Assembly (NCBI GenBank): GCA_024233865.1
Contig: JACKPA010000012.1
Span: 140,608-204,607, forward strand
Reading direction: 5' to 3'
DNA length: 64,000 nt
Source of the DNA: Leptospiraceae bacterium
GTDB lineage: Bacteria > Spirochaetota > Leptospiria > Leptospirales > Leptospiraceae
The number at the start of each line of letters is the position of its first letter. Position 1 is the first letter of the stretch. The position numbers were made by a program, and so were the translations under genes. The notes under the pieces are model-generated. The model had not been told where the DNA came from. It ran no database searches and saw only the letters and a list, made by a program, of their open reading frames with translations. Positions 25,585 to 33,900 of this stretch are shown piece after piece.

Positions 25585-25881
25585 ATGTATAAGTATACAA
25601 CTGTTAGGGGTAATGAAAGTCAAATTAATATTATGAGAAATGATAGAATATACCAATCCATATTAAACCATTTAAGCCTAGTTCCGATTGATTATTTACA
25701 AGAAGTAGATATTTATTTACGAAATCTTATTAAAATTCTTAAGAGGAAAGAACATAATAGGAAGATGATTTTGGAATTGGCAGGTTCTTGGAATGATATG
25801 CAAGAAAAGGATTTTAATGAATTTTTATTTATTACTAAAAAAATAGGTAATGAGATGTTTAATCGAGATATAGAACTATGA
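25585..25881 (+). CDS. VapB-like antitoxin partner of PIN toxin
   Basis: The protein of up to 98 aa overlaps the PIN toxin gene by 4 bp (ATGA). Its C-terminal half, ILELAGSWNDMQEKDFNEFL followed by a terminal FNRDIEL, matches short antitoxins paired with VapC. The start is unsure. The best Shine-Dalgarno (AAGGAG at 25542-25547) serves ATG 25559, which reads a 25-codon frame ending in TGA and not this frame. Candidate in-frame starts are 25585 and 25633 (MRNDRIYQS), neither with a strong Shine-Dalgarno. A frameshift in the 5' part is possible. Confidence 0.7.
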   Translation: MYKYTTVRGNESQINIMRNDRIYQSILNHLSLVPIDYLQEVDIYLRNLIKILKRKEHNRKMILELAGSWNDMQEKDFNEFLFITKKIGNEMFNRDIEL

Positions 25882-26279
25882 AACAAGCTCTTATAGATAC
25901 AGACACACTTTCTTACTTTTTCCATAAGAACTCGGCAGTTGTCGAAAAACTAGATAAGTACTTAAAAGAATATGGTTTTATCAATATCAGTGTTGTTACA
26001 TACTATGAGGTATTGAACGGTTTATATTTCAAAGATGCTAAAAATCAGTTAGTTAAATTTGAGCAGTTTGTTGAATTAAACGAGATTCTACCTTTGACGG
26101 ACGAAATAGCTAAAAAATCAGCAGAAATTTATGCAGATTTGCGTAAGAAAGGGCAGACGATTGGACATAATGATACATTAATTGCAGGAACAGCCATTGT
26201 GAATGATATGACTTTAGTAACAAATAATACTAATCATTTTGGTAGAATAGAAGGCTTAGAAATTGATAATTGGGCATAA
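25878..26279 (+). CDS. vapC: VapC-like PIN-domain toxin
   Basis: A 133-aa PIN-domain ribonuclease. Acidic metal-binding residues sit in ALIDTDTLSYFF (Asp near the N-terminus), VVTYYEVLNGL (Glu), and GHNDTLIAGTAIVND (Asp), ending with LVTNNTNHFGRI. These are the standard VapC motifs, so the toxin appears intact. It would cleave RNA (typically tRNA or rRNA loops) unless bound by the upstream antitoxin, with which it overlaps by 4 bp. Confidence 0.9.
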   Translation: MKQALIDTDTLSYFFHKNSAVVEKLDKYLKEYGFINISVVTYYEVLNGLYFKDAKNQLVKFEQFVELNEILPLTDEIAKKSAEIYADLRKKGQTIGHNDTLIAGTAIVNDMTLVTNNTNHFGRIEGLEIDNWA

Positions 26280-26337
26280 CATTCTATTATCAATTAGCAT
26301 TGGTGTATGATTAGAATCAAAACTTTTTGAGAATAGT

Positions 26338-26985
26338 ATGAAAAACCAAAAATATAAAAAGCCAAAATCGTATTCGGATTTTACCATCCAAGACTTACAA
26401 GATATGTTTGGTATCAAAGACAAAATAGATGCTCTAAACTTATGTAGAAAAGAAGTCGAACCAAGCGAATGGTTGTTGGCTACTTTTGCCAAACACAAAG
26501 GCTTACCTATAGCTTCCGAAAAAGCCAAATCCGAAATGCTGATAACGCCGATACTTTTGGATATGCACGAAAGGCAACCAAGTGCATTTAGCTTTTTTTC
26601 GGGCTATACTTTTGAAGTTGATAAGAATCTGGCACTTACGGGAAGGTGTGATTATTTGATAACAAAGGAAATTCAAAGCACAAATATAGAAGCTCCCATA
26701 ATAGGTATTTTTGAAGCAAAAGATGATAGCCTGGATAAGTGGTACGGACAGTGCGGAGCAGAAATGTACGCCGCAAGGCTTTTTAATGAAAGACAAAAGG
26801 AAGATTATCCCGTCATTTTTGGAGCTGTTACAAACGGTTTTATATGGCAGTTTTTGAAATTGGAAAGAAATATCTTGCAGATAGACAGTGAAACATTCGC
26901 CATCCAAAATCTACCCAAACTTTTGGGGGCATTGCAAAGTTTGATTGATTTTTATGGTAACAAAAACCAATTATCGGAAGGATAA
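26338..26985 (+). CDS. PD-(D/E)XK nuclease-like protein, family copy 3
   Basis: A 215-aa paralog with an N-terminal ~13-residue basic extension (MKNQKYKKPKSYSDF). Motifs: FTIQDLQDMFGI, SEKAKSEMLITPILL, TGRCDYLIT (Asp), IFEAKDDSLDKWYGQ (ExK and Gln), GAEMYAARLFNERQ and GAVTNGFIWQFLKL. The catalytic set is intact. The next paralog starts 2 bp after its stop, so the two are cotranscribed, perhaps acting as a heteromeric pair. The lack of a helicase or methylase argues against a type I restriction subunit. Confidence 0.75.
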   Translation: MKNQKYKKPKSYSDFTIQDLQDMFGIKDKIDALNLCRKEVEPSEWLLATFAKHKGLPIASEKAKSEMLITPILLDMHERQPSAFSFFSGYTFEVDKNLALTGRCDYLITKEIQSTNIEAPIIGIFEAKDDSLDKWYGQCGAEMYAARLFNERQKEDYPVIFGAVTNGFIWQFLKLERNILQIDSETFAIQNLPKLLGALQSLIDFYGNKNQLSEG

Positions 26986-26987
26986 AA

Positions 26988-27593
26988 ATGGCATACGGAG
27001 ATTTTACGGCAGTAGATTTAATAAAGAAGTTTGGAATAAAGTTTCGAGCGGAAAATTTATTCCAAGATGTGAAACCAATAGAGCCAACAGAATGGTTAAC
27101 TTCCGCTTTACGAAGAGCTACGGAACTGGGTTTTGGTAGTGAAAAATCACGCTCCGAAAGATTGGTGACACCTATTTTATTGGAGCTTAGTGACTTTAAC
27201 AACCATTCTTTTTCTGTTTACTCTGGTGTAAACTTAGACGTTGATGAGAATTTGGGGTTAAAAGGTGAATGTGATTTTATTTTCTCTTTTAGTAGAATAC
27301 AAGATTTTGTAATGTCACCTATATTTTGTATCACAGAAGCCAAAAAGCAAGATTTGGAACAAGGTACAATACAAGCGTCAGCTCAACTGATAGGTGCAAA
27401 AAAATTAAATGAAATAGAAAATAATCCCATAGATATATTGTATGGCTGCTCTACAACCGGTATAGAATGGCGGTTTATTAAATATATTAATAACGAGATG
27501 ATTATAGACGAAACGCGATATTTGATAAGAGACTTAAGTAGTCTGTTAGGTGTTTTACAATATATCATTAATAGTGCAAAAAAATGGAATTAA
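26988..27593 (+). CDS. PD-(D/E)XK nuclease-like protein, family copy 4
   Basis: A 201-aa paralog: MAYGDFTAVDLIKKFGI, SEKSRSERLVTPILLEL, LKGECDFIFSF (Asp), CITEAKKQDLEQGTIQ (ExK), SAQLIGAKKLNE and YGCSTTGIEWRFIKY. The close match of its N- and C-terminal segments to the 61-residue remnant at 30805 shows which copy that remnant resembles most. It is preceded by AAGGATAAAA and starts 2 bp after copy 3. The following hydrolase gene begins 4 bp after its stop. Confidence 0.75.
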   Translation: MAYGDFTAVDLIKKFGIKFRAENLFQDVKPIEPTEWLTSALRRATELGFGSEKSRSERLVTPILLELSDFNNHSFSVYSGVNLDVDENLGLKGECDFIFSFSRIQDFVMSPIFCITEAKKQDLEQGTIQASAQLIGAKKLNEIENNPIDILYGCSTTGIEWRFIKYINNEMIIDETRYLIRDLSSLLGVLQYIINSAKKWN

Positions 27594-27597
27594 TGTG

Positions 27598-28653
27598 ATG
27601 GCTGATTTTATTCAAAAGAAAATGGAAACAAATGGTATTGTTGGTCTTGTCTGTGGAATTGTAAAAGACGGTGAGCTTGCTTGGAAAAAGGCGTATGGAT
27701 ATGCAGACTTGGAAAATGAAATAGAAGTGAAAACTGATACGATTTTTTTATTGGCTTCTGTTTCCAAAACGGTCACAGCAACCGCCGCTATGATTCTCTA
27801 TGAAAGGGGCGAAATCGATCTGGAAACGGATATTAACGAATATTTGCCATTTCAGGTTATTCATCCCAAGTATTCCGATATTCCGATTACTGCAAAAATG
27901 TTATTAACTCATACATCAAGTATAAGTGATTCTTCTTACAATGAATTAGAAGATTCGGTTTTGTATGTTCGGGAAGATGAAGAAATGGAATATGATTTGG
28001 CATCCTTATTAGAAGAATATTTTACGGAAGATGGAGAATTTTACGATCCGGAACTTTGCTTTTCTGACAAAAAACCCGGAATCAAATACGATTATTCCAA
28101 TGTCGGAACCTCTCTTTTGGGTTATCTGGTAGAAGTTATTTCTGAGCAGTCGCTAGAAGACTTTTGTAAAGAGAATATTTTCAAGCCCTTAGGGATGAAA
28201 AATACTTCTTGGTTTTTGAAAAATTTGGATTTGGAAAAGGTCACCCTACCGTATTATGATTCGGAAAATACAAACGGACACTATGAAAGTCCTGATTATC
28301 CGGACGGAATGTTACGTTCCACAGTTGAAGATATGGCAAGGTTTTTAATTATGTTTATCCAAAATGGTGAATACAAAGGCAAACGTATTTTGCAGGAAAA
28401 AACTGCTGAACTCATGAAAGACACTCATTTTGAATACAAAGAAGAAGGGGAAACAAACAGAATCGGCTTGACTTGGTATTACTTGGATTATGGAGATGAT
28501 GAAAGCTATCTAGGTCATGCTGGTAGCGAAGAAGGTGTAACAACTAGCATGTTTTATGAAGTAAATTCGGAAGTTGGAGTATTGGTATTTTGTAACACAT
28601 CGAACGCAGAAATATCGGAAATCGAAGATTATCTTTTTCAGCTTGAGTTATAG
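27598..28653 (+). CDS. Serine beta-lactamase-family hydrolase
   Basis: A 351-aa protein of the class C beta-lactamase/penicillin-binding-protein-like family. SxxK appears as SVSK (in LASVSKTVTATAA, near residue 60). The YxN motif is in KYDYSNVGTSLLGYL. The third motif is HAG in YLGHAGSEEG. There is no signal peptide, so it is probably cytoplasmic and more likely an esterase or peptidase than an antibiotic-resistance enzyme. The start is ATG 27598 (MADFIQKK); a GTG directly before it is also possible. It lies 4 bp after the nuclease-like gene, within the accessory island. Confidence 0.9.
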   Translation: MADFIQKKMETNGIVGLVCGIVKDGELAWKKAYGYADLENEIEVKTDTIFLLASVSKTVTATAAMILYERGEIDLETDINEYLPFQVIHPKYSDIPITAKMLLTHTSSISDSSYNELEDSVLYVREDEEMEYDLASLLEEYFTEDGEFYDPELCFSDKKPGIKYDYSNVGTSLLGYLVEVISEQSLEDFCKENIFKPLGMKNTSWFLKNLDLEKVTLPYYDSENTNGHYESPDYPDGMLRSTVEDMARFLIMFIQNGEYKGKRILQEKTAELMKDTHFEYKEEGETNRIGLTWYYLDYGDDESYLGHAGSEEGVTTSMFYEVNSEVGVLVFCNTSNAEISEIEDYLFQLEL

Positions 28654-28940
28654 TTTAACTGGCTTGCTTCGCAGAACTTGTTTTCTTTGATTGTAGTTCG
28701 TAGCCATAAAAATTCCATATCTTGGCATTTTCTATCTTCTTCACCATATTTTTTTCCAAGAATCTTTTGGATATAATAAGCATCATCTTTGTCATCCTCT
28801 AATTCACCTCTCAACAATGGGATTAGTTCTATGAAATATTGAATCAAGGAATCTTTATGTTCATCAATATATTTAACTCTTTCCTATTTTTGCCGATCAA
28901 TAGGGAGCTTTTCGGCTAACCAAATGTTTTCATCTTTCAT
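28638..28940 (-). pseudogene. Third gene of the MqsRA operon, interrupted by an in-frame TAG
   Basis: Reading from ATG 28940, which overlaps the mqsA stop as ATGA, the frame encodes MKDENIWLAEKLPIDRQK, then TAG at 28884-28886, then continues open for about 81 more codons (ERVKYIDEHKDSLIQYFIEL and onward) to the stop at 28638. Before interruption it would be ~100 aa. An ATG at 28847 could still yield the last 69 residues. I recognise no domain. The arrangement suggests a former antitoxin accessory. Its end overlaps the convergent hydrolase gene by 16 bp. Confidence 0.6.
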
Positions 28941-29347
28941 CGAAAGTTCTCTTTCTTAAGCCTTTCTAATTCTGATTTAAGTGGAAGTTTGACTCCATAG
29001 TCATTCATTGCATATTTGATAAGACCTTCTTTAAGCATTATCGAAACTCTTTGTTTGGATACTCCTAAAACATCTGCTATCTCGTTAGAAGGAACTAAAT
29101 CCGAAAGTGTAACTGTAGACGACAGGTATTTAGCTTTATGGTAAGCCATTTCAGCTCGTATTTTGTTCATGGATATTTGTGTGAAAAATCCATCTTTGCA
29201 ATTATTACAGAAATATCCTTTTAGCCCAGCAACTTCAAAAGGTTTGATGTTTTTTGATTTGTAAGTACGTGAAATATCCTTATGGAAAACCATACTTCCT
29301 TTTGTTCCACATAGTGGACAGTCTATCCATTTTTTATCTTTTGCCAT
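28937..29347 (-). CDS. mqsA: MqsA-like antitoxin (zinc ribbon plus HTH)
   Basis: A 136-aa antitoxin following the toxin by 1 bp. The N-terminal zinc-binding half has CPLCGTKGSMVF and YFCNNCKDGFF, giving the four cysteines of the MqsA zinc site. The C-terminal half holds a helix-turn-helix (PSNEIADVLGVSKQRVSIML). It should neutralise MqsR and repress the operon through the palindrome at 29672-29700. Toxin-first gene order is characteristic of mqsRA. Confidence 0.88.
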   Translation of the reverse strand: MAKDKKWIDCPLCGTKGSMVFHKDISRTYKSKNIKPFEVAGLKGYFCNNCKDGFFTQISMNKIRAEMAYHKAKYLSSTVTLSDLVPSNEIADVLGVSKQRVSIMLKEGLIKYAMNDYGVKLPLKSELERLKKENFR

Positions 29348-29348
29348 T

Positions 29349-29657
29349 TTAAAACCTCCTTTTAAAACTTATAACAATCAATAATTTCCCTTCGTAAATT
29401 GTGATTTTTATGTAAGCTTCTACTCCTTTAACTAATTTTCTATACACATCCTGCCAGCCAGATTGCTGTTGCGATTTCATACTCTTATAAAAATTGTTTT
29501 CTTTCAAAGTCTCGACTTCTTTCATTATCTCGTATTCTTCTAGTTCAAAATCGTCAAAAGCACTTTCTATGGCTGTATCTGTAATATTATAATTCCCCTC
29601 CGATAAGAGTTTTCTAACTTTTTCTAATTTGTATTTTGGAGTATCCTTTTCTAGCAT
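29349..29657 (-). CDS. mqsR: MqsR-like toxin (RelE-fold mRNA interferase)
   Basis: A 102-aa protein matching the E. coli MqsR pattern: the start KDTPKYKLEKVRKLLSEGNY, the central NNFYKSMKSQQQSGWQDVYR (equivalent to DFYKSMTTYSDHTIWQDVYR), and the C-terminal YIKITIYEGKLLIVISFKRR. MqsR cleaves mRNA, mainly at GCU sites. Residues of the active region (Lys, Tyr, Arg) appear present. The start ATG 29657 lies 15 bp downstream of the palindromic operator. Confidence 0.88.
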   Translation of the reverse strand: MLEKDTPKYKLEKVRKLLSEGNYNITDTAIESAFDDFELEEYEIMKEVETLKENNFYKSMKSQQQSGWQDVYRKLVKGVEAYIKITIYEGKLLIVISFKRRF

Positions 29658-29671
29658 TTATATAGAATTAA

Positions 29672-29700
29672 TTATTATATTGATTAAGTCAATATAATAA
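29672..29700. promoter_or_regulatory. Palindromic operator of mqsRA
   Basis: TTATTATATTGA (29672-29683) and TCAATATAATAA (29689-29700) are perfect 12-bp inverted arms around TTAAG. The palindrome ends 15 bp before the mqsR start, where an autoregulatory MqsA site is expected. It also contains TATAAT-like sequence that could be the -10. Confidence 0.75.
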
Positions 29701-29784
29701 ACTATCTTTACTAAAAATTTTCTCTTCTATATGCTCAGGAAGAAAAATTGTATTTTGTTACCCGTTTTTGAGAAAAAAAGAGTC

Positions 29785-29802
29785 CTTAAACAAGTAGAAA
29801 AT
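29785..29802 (+). repeat. 18-bp direct repeat flanking the uma2 gene, copy 1
   Basis: CTTAAACAAGTAGAAAAT at 29785-29802 recurs as CTTAAACAAGCAGAAAAT at 30679-30696 (17 of 18 identical). The copies lie on both sides of the Uma2-type gene. A 35-codon open frame at 29801-29908 (MIQIEQIYKLNISINEYDIS) follows this copy, probably a gene scrap. Between 29701 and 29909 nothing else was recognised. Confidence 0.5.
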
Positions 29803-29909
29803 GATCCAAATTGAGCAAATCTATAAATTGAATATTTCTATAAACGAGTATGATATATCTTGTTATGAAGATTTAGCAAATCATCTATTTGTAGAAGAGG
29901 AATATTAAA

Positions 29910-30575
29910 TCATCCCAAAGAACCTGTAATCATTTCTTGTAACCATCTACGTAAATTTCTCTCGGCTTCCATTTCGTCTATACCACAGGCTTCTATAAAT
30001 TCATAAAGCTTATTTTTTTTTACCCAGATAGGAAAAGTGGGACTATTTTCTACTTCAATATATTTTCCATTACGCAACTGATAAATTCGTAGGATTTCAC
30101 CATTATAACGCCACAATTCAGGGACACCCATTGCTGAGTATATGCGGGGTTTGTCCATGTTAGTATGAGTAATATCTACTTCTACAACTATATCAGGTGG
30201 AGGATCTGTTTTTAAGCTTACTTTCTTTCTGGCAACCTTGGGTTGATTTTGAATGTAATAGCACTTATCAGGTTCGGCACTTTTTTCCAGTTCGGAATAG
30301 CTGAGAGTTGTAGAACCCATTGTTTTGATTTTTAGCCCTAACTCAAATATTAAATTGCGGATAAAAATACCTATTAATTCTGCGTATCTTTCATGTTCTT
30401 CTGGAGGCATAGTAATTTCTAAAGTACCGCTGTCATAGGTTATTCTGGTAGCACGATTGTCTCCCAAATCCAATACTATTTTTTCATACCTTTTCCAAGT
30501 AATATTGTATAATATTTTACGTTCTTCAGCAGGTATGATGGCAATTTTTGGTTCAAGGGTTGTTGCTACTGTCAA
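29910..30575 (-). CDS. Uma2-family (DUF820) putative restriction endonuclease-fold protein
   Basis: A 221-aa Uma2 protein. Family motifs: ITYDSGTLEITMPPEEHE, the core DPPPDIVVEVDITHTN (PD and ExD in place of the D-ExK), MGVPELWRYNG, and the C-terminal helix ERNLRRWLQEM. Uma2 proteins have a PD-(D/E)XK fold and are abundant in cyanobacteria and some spirochaetes; their function is unsettled. The full-length sequence shows no visible defect. It is flanked by 18-bp direct repeats and lies in the TA-rich island. Confidence 0.9.
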   Translation of the reverse strand: MTVATTLEPKIAIIPAEERKILYNITWKRYEKIVLDLGDNRATRITYDSGTLEITMPPEEHERYAELIGIFIRNLIFELGLKIKTMGSTTLSYSELEKSAEPDKCYYIQNQPKVARKKVSLKTDPPPDIVVEVDITHTNMDKPRIYSAMGVPELWRYNGEILRIYQLRNGKYIEVENSPTFPIWVKKNKLYEFIEACGIDEMEAERNLRRWLQEMITGSLG

Positions 30576-30804
30576 GTTATTTTCTCCGGAAACCAGCGTT
30601 GCTTTAATTATAGAGATTTCCGAATGAGATATGTCAACAAAATTAAAAAGTTCATGGAATAATCAACCGAATTTGGTTCTTAAACAAGCAGAAAATTTTT
30701 ATTGCTACCATTTTATACCAGAATTAGTATGTTTTCAAGAGTTACCTAAAATAATTTGGTTAGGTTAAAATTAAATTTATGTGCTAAAAAATATAAGGAA
30801 AGTT

Positions 30805-30990
30805 ATGGCATACAATACGTTTACTAATGAAAAAATAATCGAGCAATTCGGATTAACAGTTGTTACTACCGGTTTGGAGTGGAGATTTCTGCAACTCGCT
30901 GGTAATATTTTATATATACAGCACAAATCTTATGAATTGGAGAACCTCGAAACCATTCTTGGGGTTCTTTATAAAATGGTTACGGAGTAA
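30805..30990 (+). pseudogene. Internally deleted PD-(D/E)XK-like family remnant
   Basis: A 61-codon frame joins the family N-terminus MAYNTFTNEKIIEQFGL directly to its C-terminus TVVTTGLEWRFLQLAGNILY and ILGVLYKMVTE. Compared with the copy at 26988 (MAYGDF..KKFGI and STTGIEWRFIKY), about 130-140 residues carrying every catalytic motif are missing, and the frame is kept. AAGGAAAG precedes ATG 30805; an earlier in-frame GTG exists at 30781. It may still be translated and couples into the RND gene, 4 bp downstream. Confidence 0.7.
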
Positions 30991-30994
30991 TAGA

Positions 30995-33900
30995 ATGAAA
31001 CACATAGTAAAATTTTTTGTCGAAAGACCCATGTTGGCAAATTTGATTATCATTTTTGTATTTGGTGCCGGAATTTTATCTATCTCTAAGATGAGAAAGG
31101 AAGCATTTCCGGAAGTCAATTTGGGGAAAATTGTTATAACCTCCATATACCCAGGTGCTTCGGCAGCTGATGTGGAAATCAACGTTACGGTTCCTGTTGA
31201 AGATGCCGTTAAAGAGTTGGAAGGAATTAAGGAATTAACTTCTTTTTCAAGGGAAGGAATTTCTATTGTAACCGTAACGGCGGACGAAGACCTTAATGCC
31301 TACGGATTGCAAAAATTGTATCGAGACGTTGATAATGCAGTTTCCAATATTTCCGATTTTCCTGCCGGGTTAAAGGGTAAACCGGAAATAGATGAAATTT
31401 CCTCCGGGGATATGCCCATTTTAGAGCTTGCTTTCTCCGGACCTTACGAAGAGCTAAAAGACTTTTTGCCTAACTTAAAAGATGAGATGACTTTGTTGGA
31501 AGGAGTTTCCAAAGTCAAGGTGGTTGGTTTGGGAGATGAGGAATTGCACATTCTTGTTGATCCCAAAAAGGCAAAAAAAGAATACCTTGATTTACTGACC
31601 ATTGCTCAAGCAATCCGAAAAAGGAATTTAGACGGGAGTGGGGGAACGTTAAAATCTTTCTTAAGTGAGAAAAAAATCGTATCTTATGAAAAATTTGACA
31701 AACCGGAAGAGATTTTAGAAACAATTGTTAGAATGTCACCTGACGGATACGGTGTGAAACTTCGAGACGTTGCCACTGTGGAATACCACCCGGAGGACTT
31801 GAAACTGAAAGTCCGAAACAACGGAGAATATGGTGCATCTCTTCTCGTTATGAAAAAAACGAATGCGGATATTGTTCGCACTTTAGATGGTATTTCCGGA
31901 TATTTGGATAAAACGCATTTCCCCAAAAATGTAAAGTATAAAAAGCTAAACGATGGTTCCAAACTTACAAGAAACAGAATTAGCTTGGTAATGGGAAATG
32001 CTATTATAGGATTTATTTTGGTTGTTATAGTATTATTTTTAACCTTTGATATAAAAACGGCTATTTGGACTGCTTTTGGTATTCCCTTTTCTTTGATGGG
32101 TTGTATATTTATTTTATATTTGTATGGTATGGCTTTTAATATGTTTCTTTTGGGTGGATTTATCCTTGTGGTAGGGATGCTTGTGGATGATGCCATTGTT
32201 ATATCGGAAACAATCAACTCAATGGTGGAAAAAGGGCACAGTTCTGTTGAGGCTGCTTCTCTGGCAGTGGAATCCATGTGGACTCCGGTGCTTGCTTCTT
32301 CCGCAACTACTATGGCAGCATTTTTACCTTTGGTTAGTTTAGGAGGGCTTCCAGGAAAATTTATTTATATCATTCCTTTGATTGTGGTATTGTCTCTTGC
32401 GGTATCTTTGTTTGAGAGCTATTTTATATTGCCAGTTCATTTGGCTCATGCTAAATACAAGAAAAAGGAAAAAAAAGCTTTTATTGAAAAGCTGGAAAAT
32501 TCTTATGAGTTTGTACTACAAAAAGTCTTTATCCATAAAAAGAAATTTTTTGTCTTAATCATTTTATTGTTTGTATTGACTGTGTTTGTTGCCAAAAACT
32601 TTCTTAAAAAAGAGCCATTTCCCCAAGAAGGTTCGGAAGGATTTATTATCAATGTGCTTCTTGAAAAAGGCTCTAGCTTAGAAAAAACCGAATCCGTAGT
32701 TGCAAAAATTGATGAATTTATAAAAAAGCTCCCCTCTGACGAGTTAGACGGGTTTAGCTCTAGAATTGGTACGAATAGCGAATCTGCCCTCATGGAAAGA
32801 GGAAGCCTTCCTAATACGGCAGTGATTTTTGTATACCTTCATTCATTTGAAAACAGGAAAAGAACAGCCGAACAAATTAGAGAATCTTTGGTTGCCGAAC
32901 TGGAAAAAAGTGACGTAAAAAAAGAAGTAAAAAACTTATCCTCTCACATTATAAGGTTTGGACCACCTTTGGGCAGACCATTTGAAATACGTGTTGTCCA
33001 TAATAATTCTGCAATTAGAAAAAAGAAAACACAAGAAATCAAAAAGTATCTGTCCGGAATAGAAGGTGTTTATGACATTGATGACGATGATATAGAAGGA
33101 AAGGATGAGCTGAATTTGCAAATCAATCATAAGTTGCTTGCAAGTACCGGTTTAACTGTAGAAGACGTTTTAAATACTATCGGATTTGCGTTTGAAGGAA
33201 GGTTGATCACAGATTTGGTAACGGTTGATAAAAAACTGGATTTTCGTTTGCGAATGAATGAAAAATCAAGAGCAGATATAAATTTTTTACATAATATTCC
33301 CATACTAAATCGCACAGGTCAAGAAATTAATTTGAGTCCCATTATTTCCATTAAAGAATCTAAGTCATCCGATGAATTTATGCACCTAAATGGAAAACGG
33401 TATACGGCAGTTTATGGCAACCTGAATAAAGACATCATTTCTCCCAGTCAGATATTGGAGAAAGTTCGCGCTCACTATAAAGACGAAAGAGAAGTGAAAT
33501 TAGAATATTCCGGTGAGCCGGTGGAAAACGCCAAAATATTCAGCAATCTTATAGTGGCTTCGATTTTGGCTTTTGTTGCTGTGTACCTGATAATAGCGTT
33601 AATTTTTAATTCTTACTTGAAGCCATTAATTGTAATTCTTGCGATTCCGTTGGGGATTATTGGAGTAATCTTATCCGTATTTGTCCATGGTATGGCTTTG
33701 TCTATGTTTGTGGGGGTTGCTCTGATTGGTCTTATGGGAGTTATTGTAAATAATTCCATTGTTATGATCTACACCTCTTCCCAAAATGCCGAAGATGGAG
33801 ATTTAACAGATGAGCACATAATCGAAGGAGCAAAAAGTAGGCTCAGACCAATTCTTTTGACAACAACTACAACCATTCTAGGACTTTTACCAACGGCTTA

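Noticed and set aside
27598..28653. Antibiotic-resistance beta-lactamase
   Set aside because: The SxxK, YxN and HAG motifs are present, but there is no signal peptide and the family is mostly esterases/peptidases.
29801..29908. 35-codon plus-strand frame after mqsR promoter region
   Set aside because: Too short, no Shine-Dalgarno, and it abuts the end of the convergent Uma2 gene; treated as a gene scrap.
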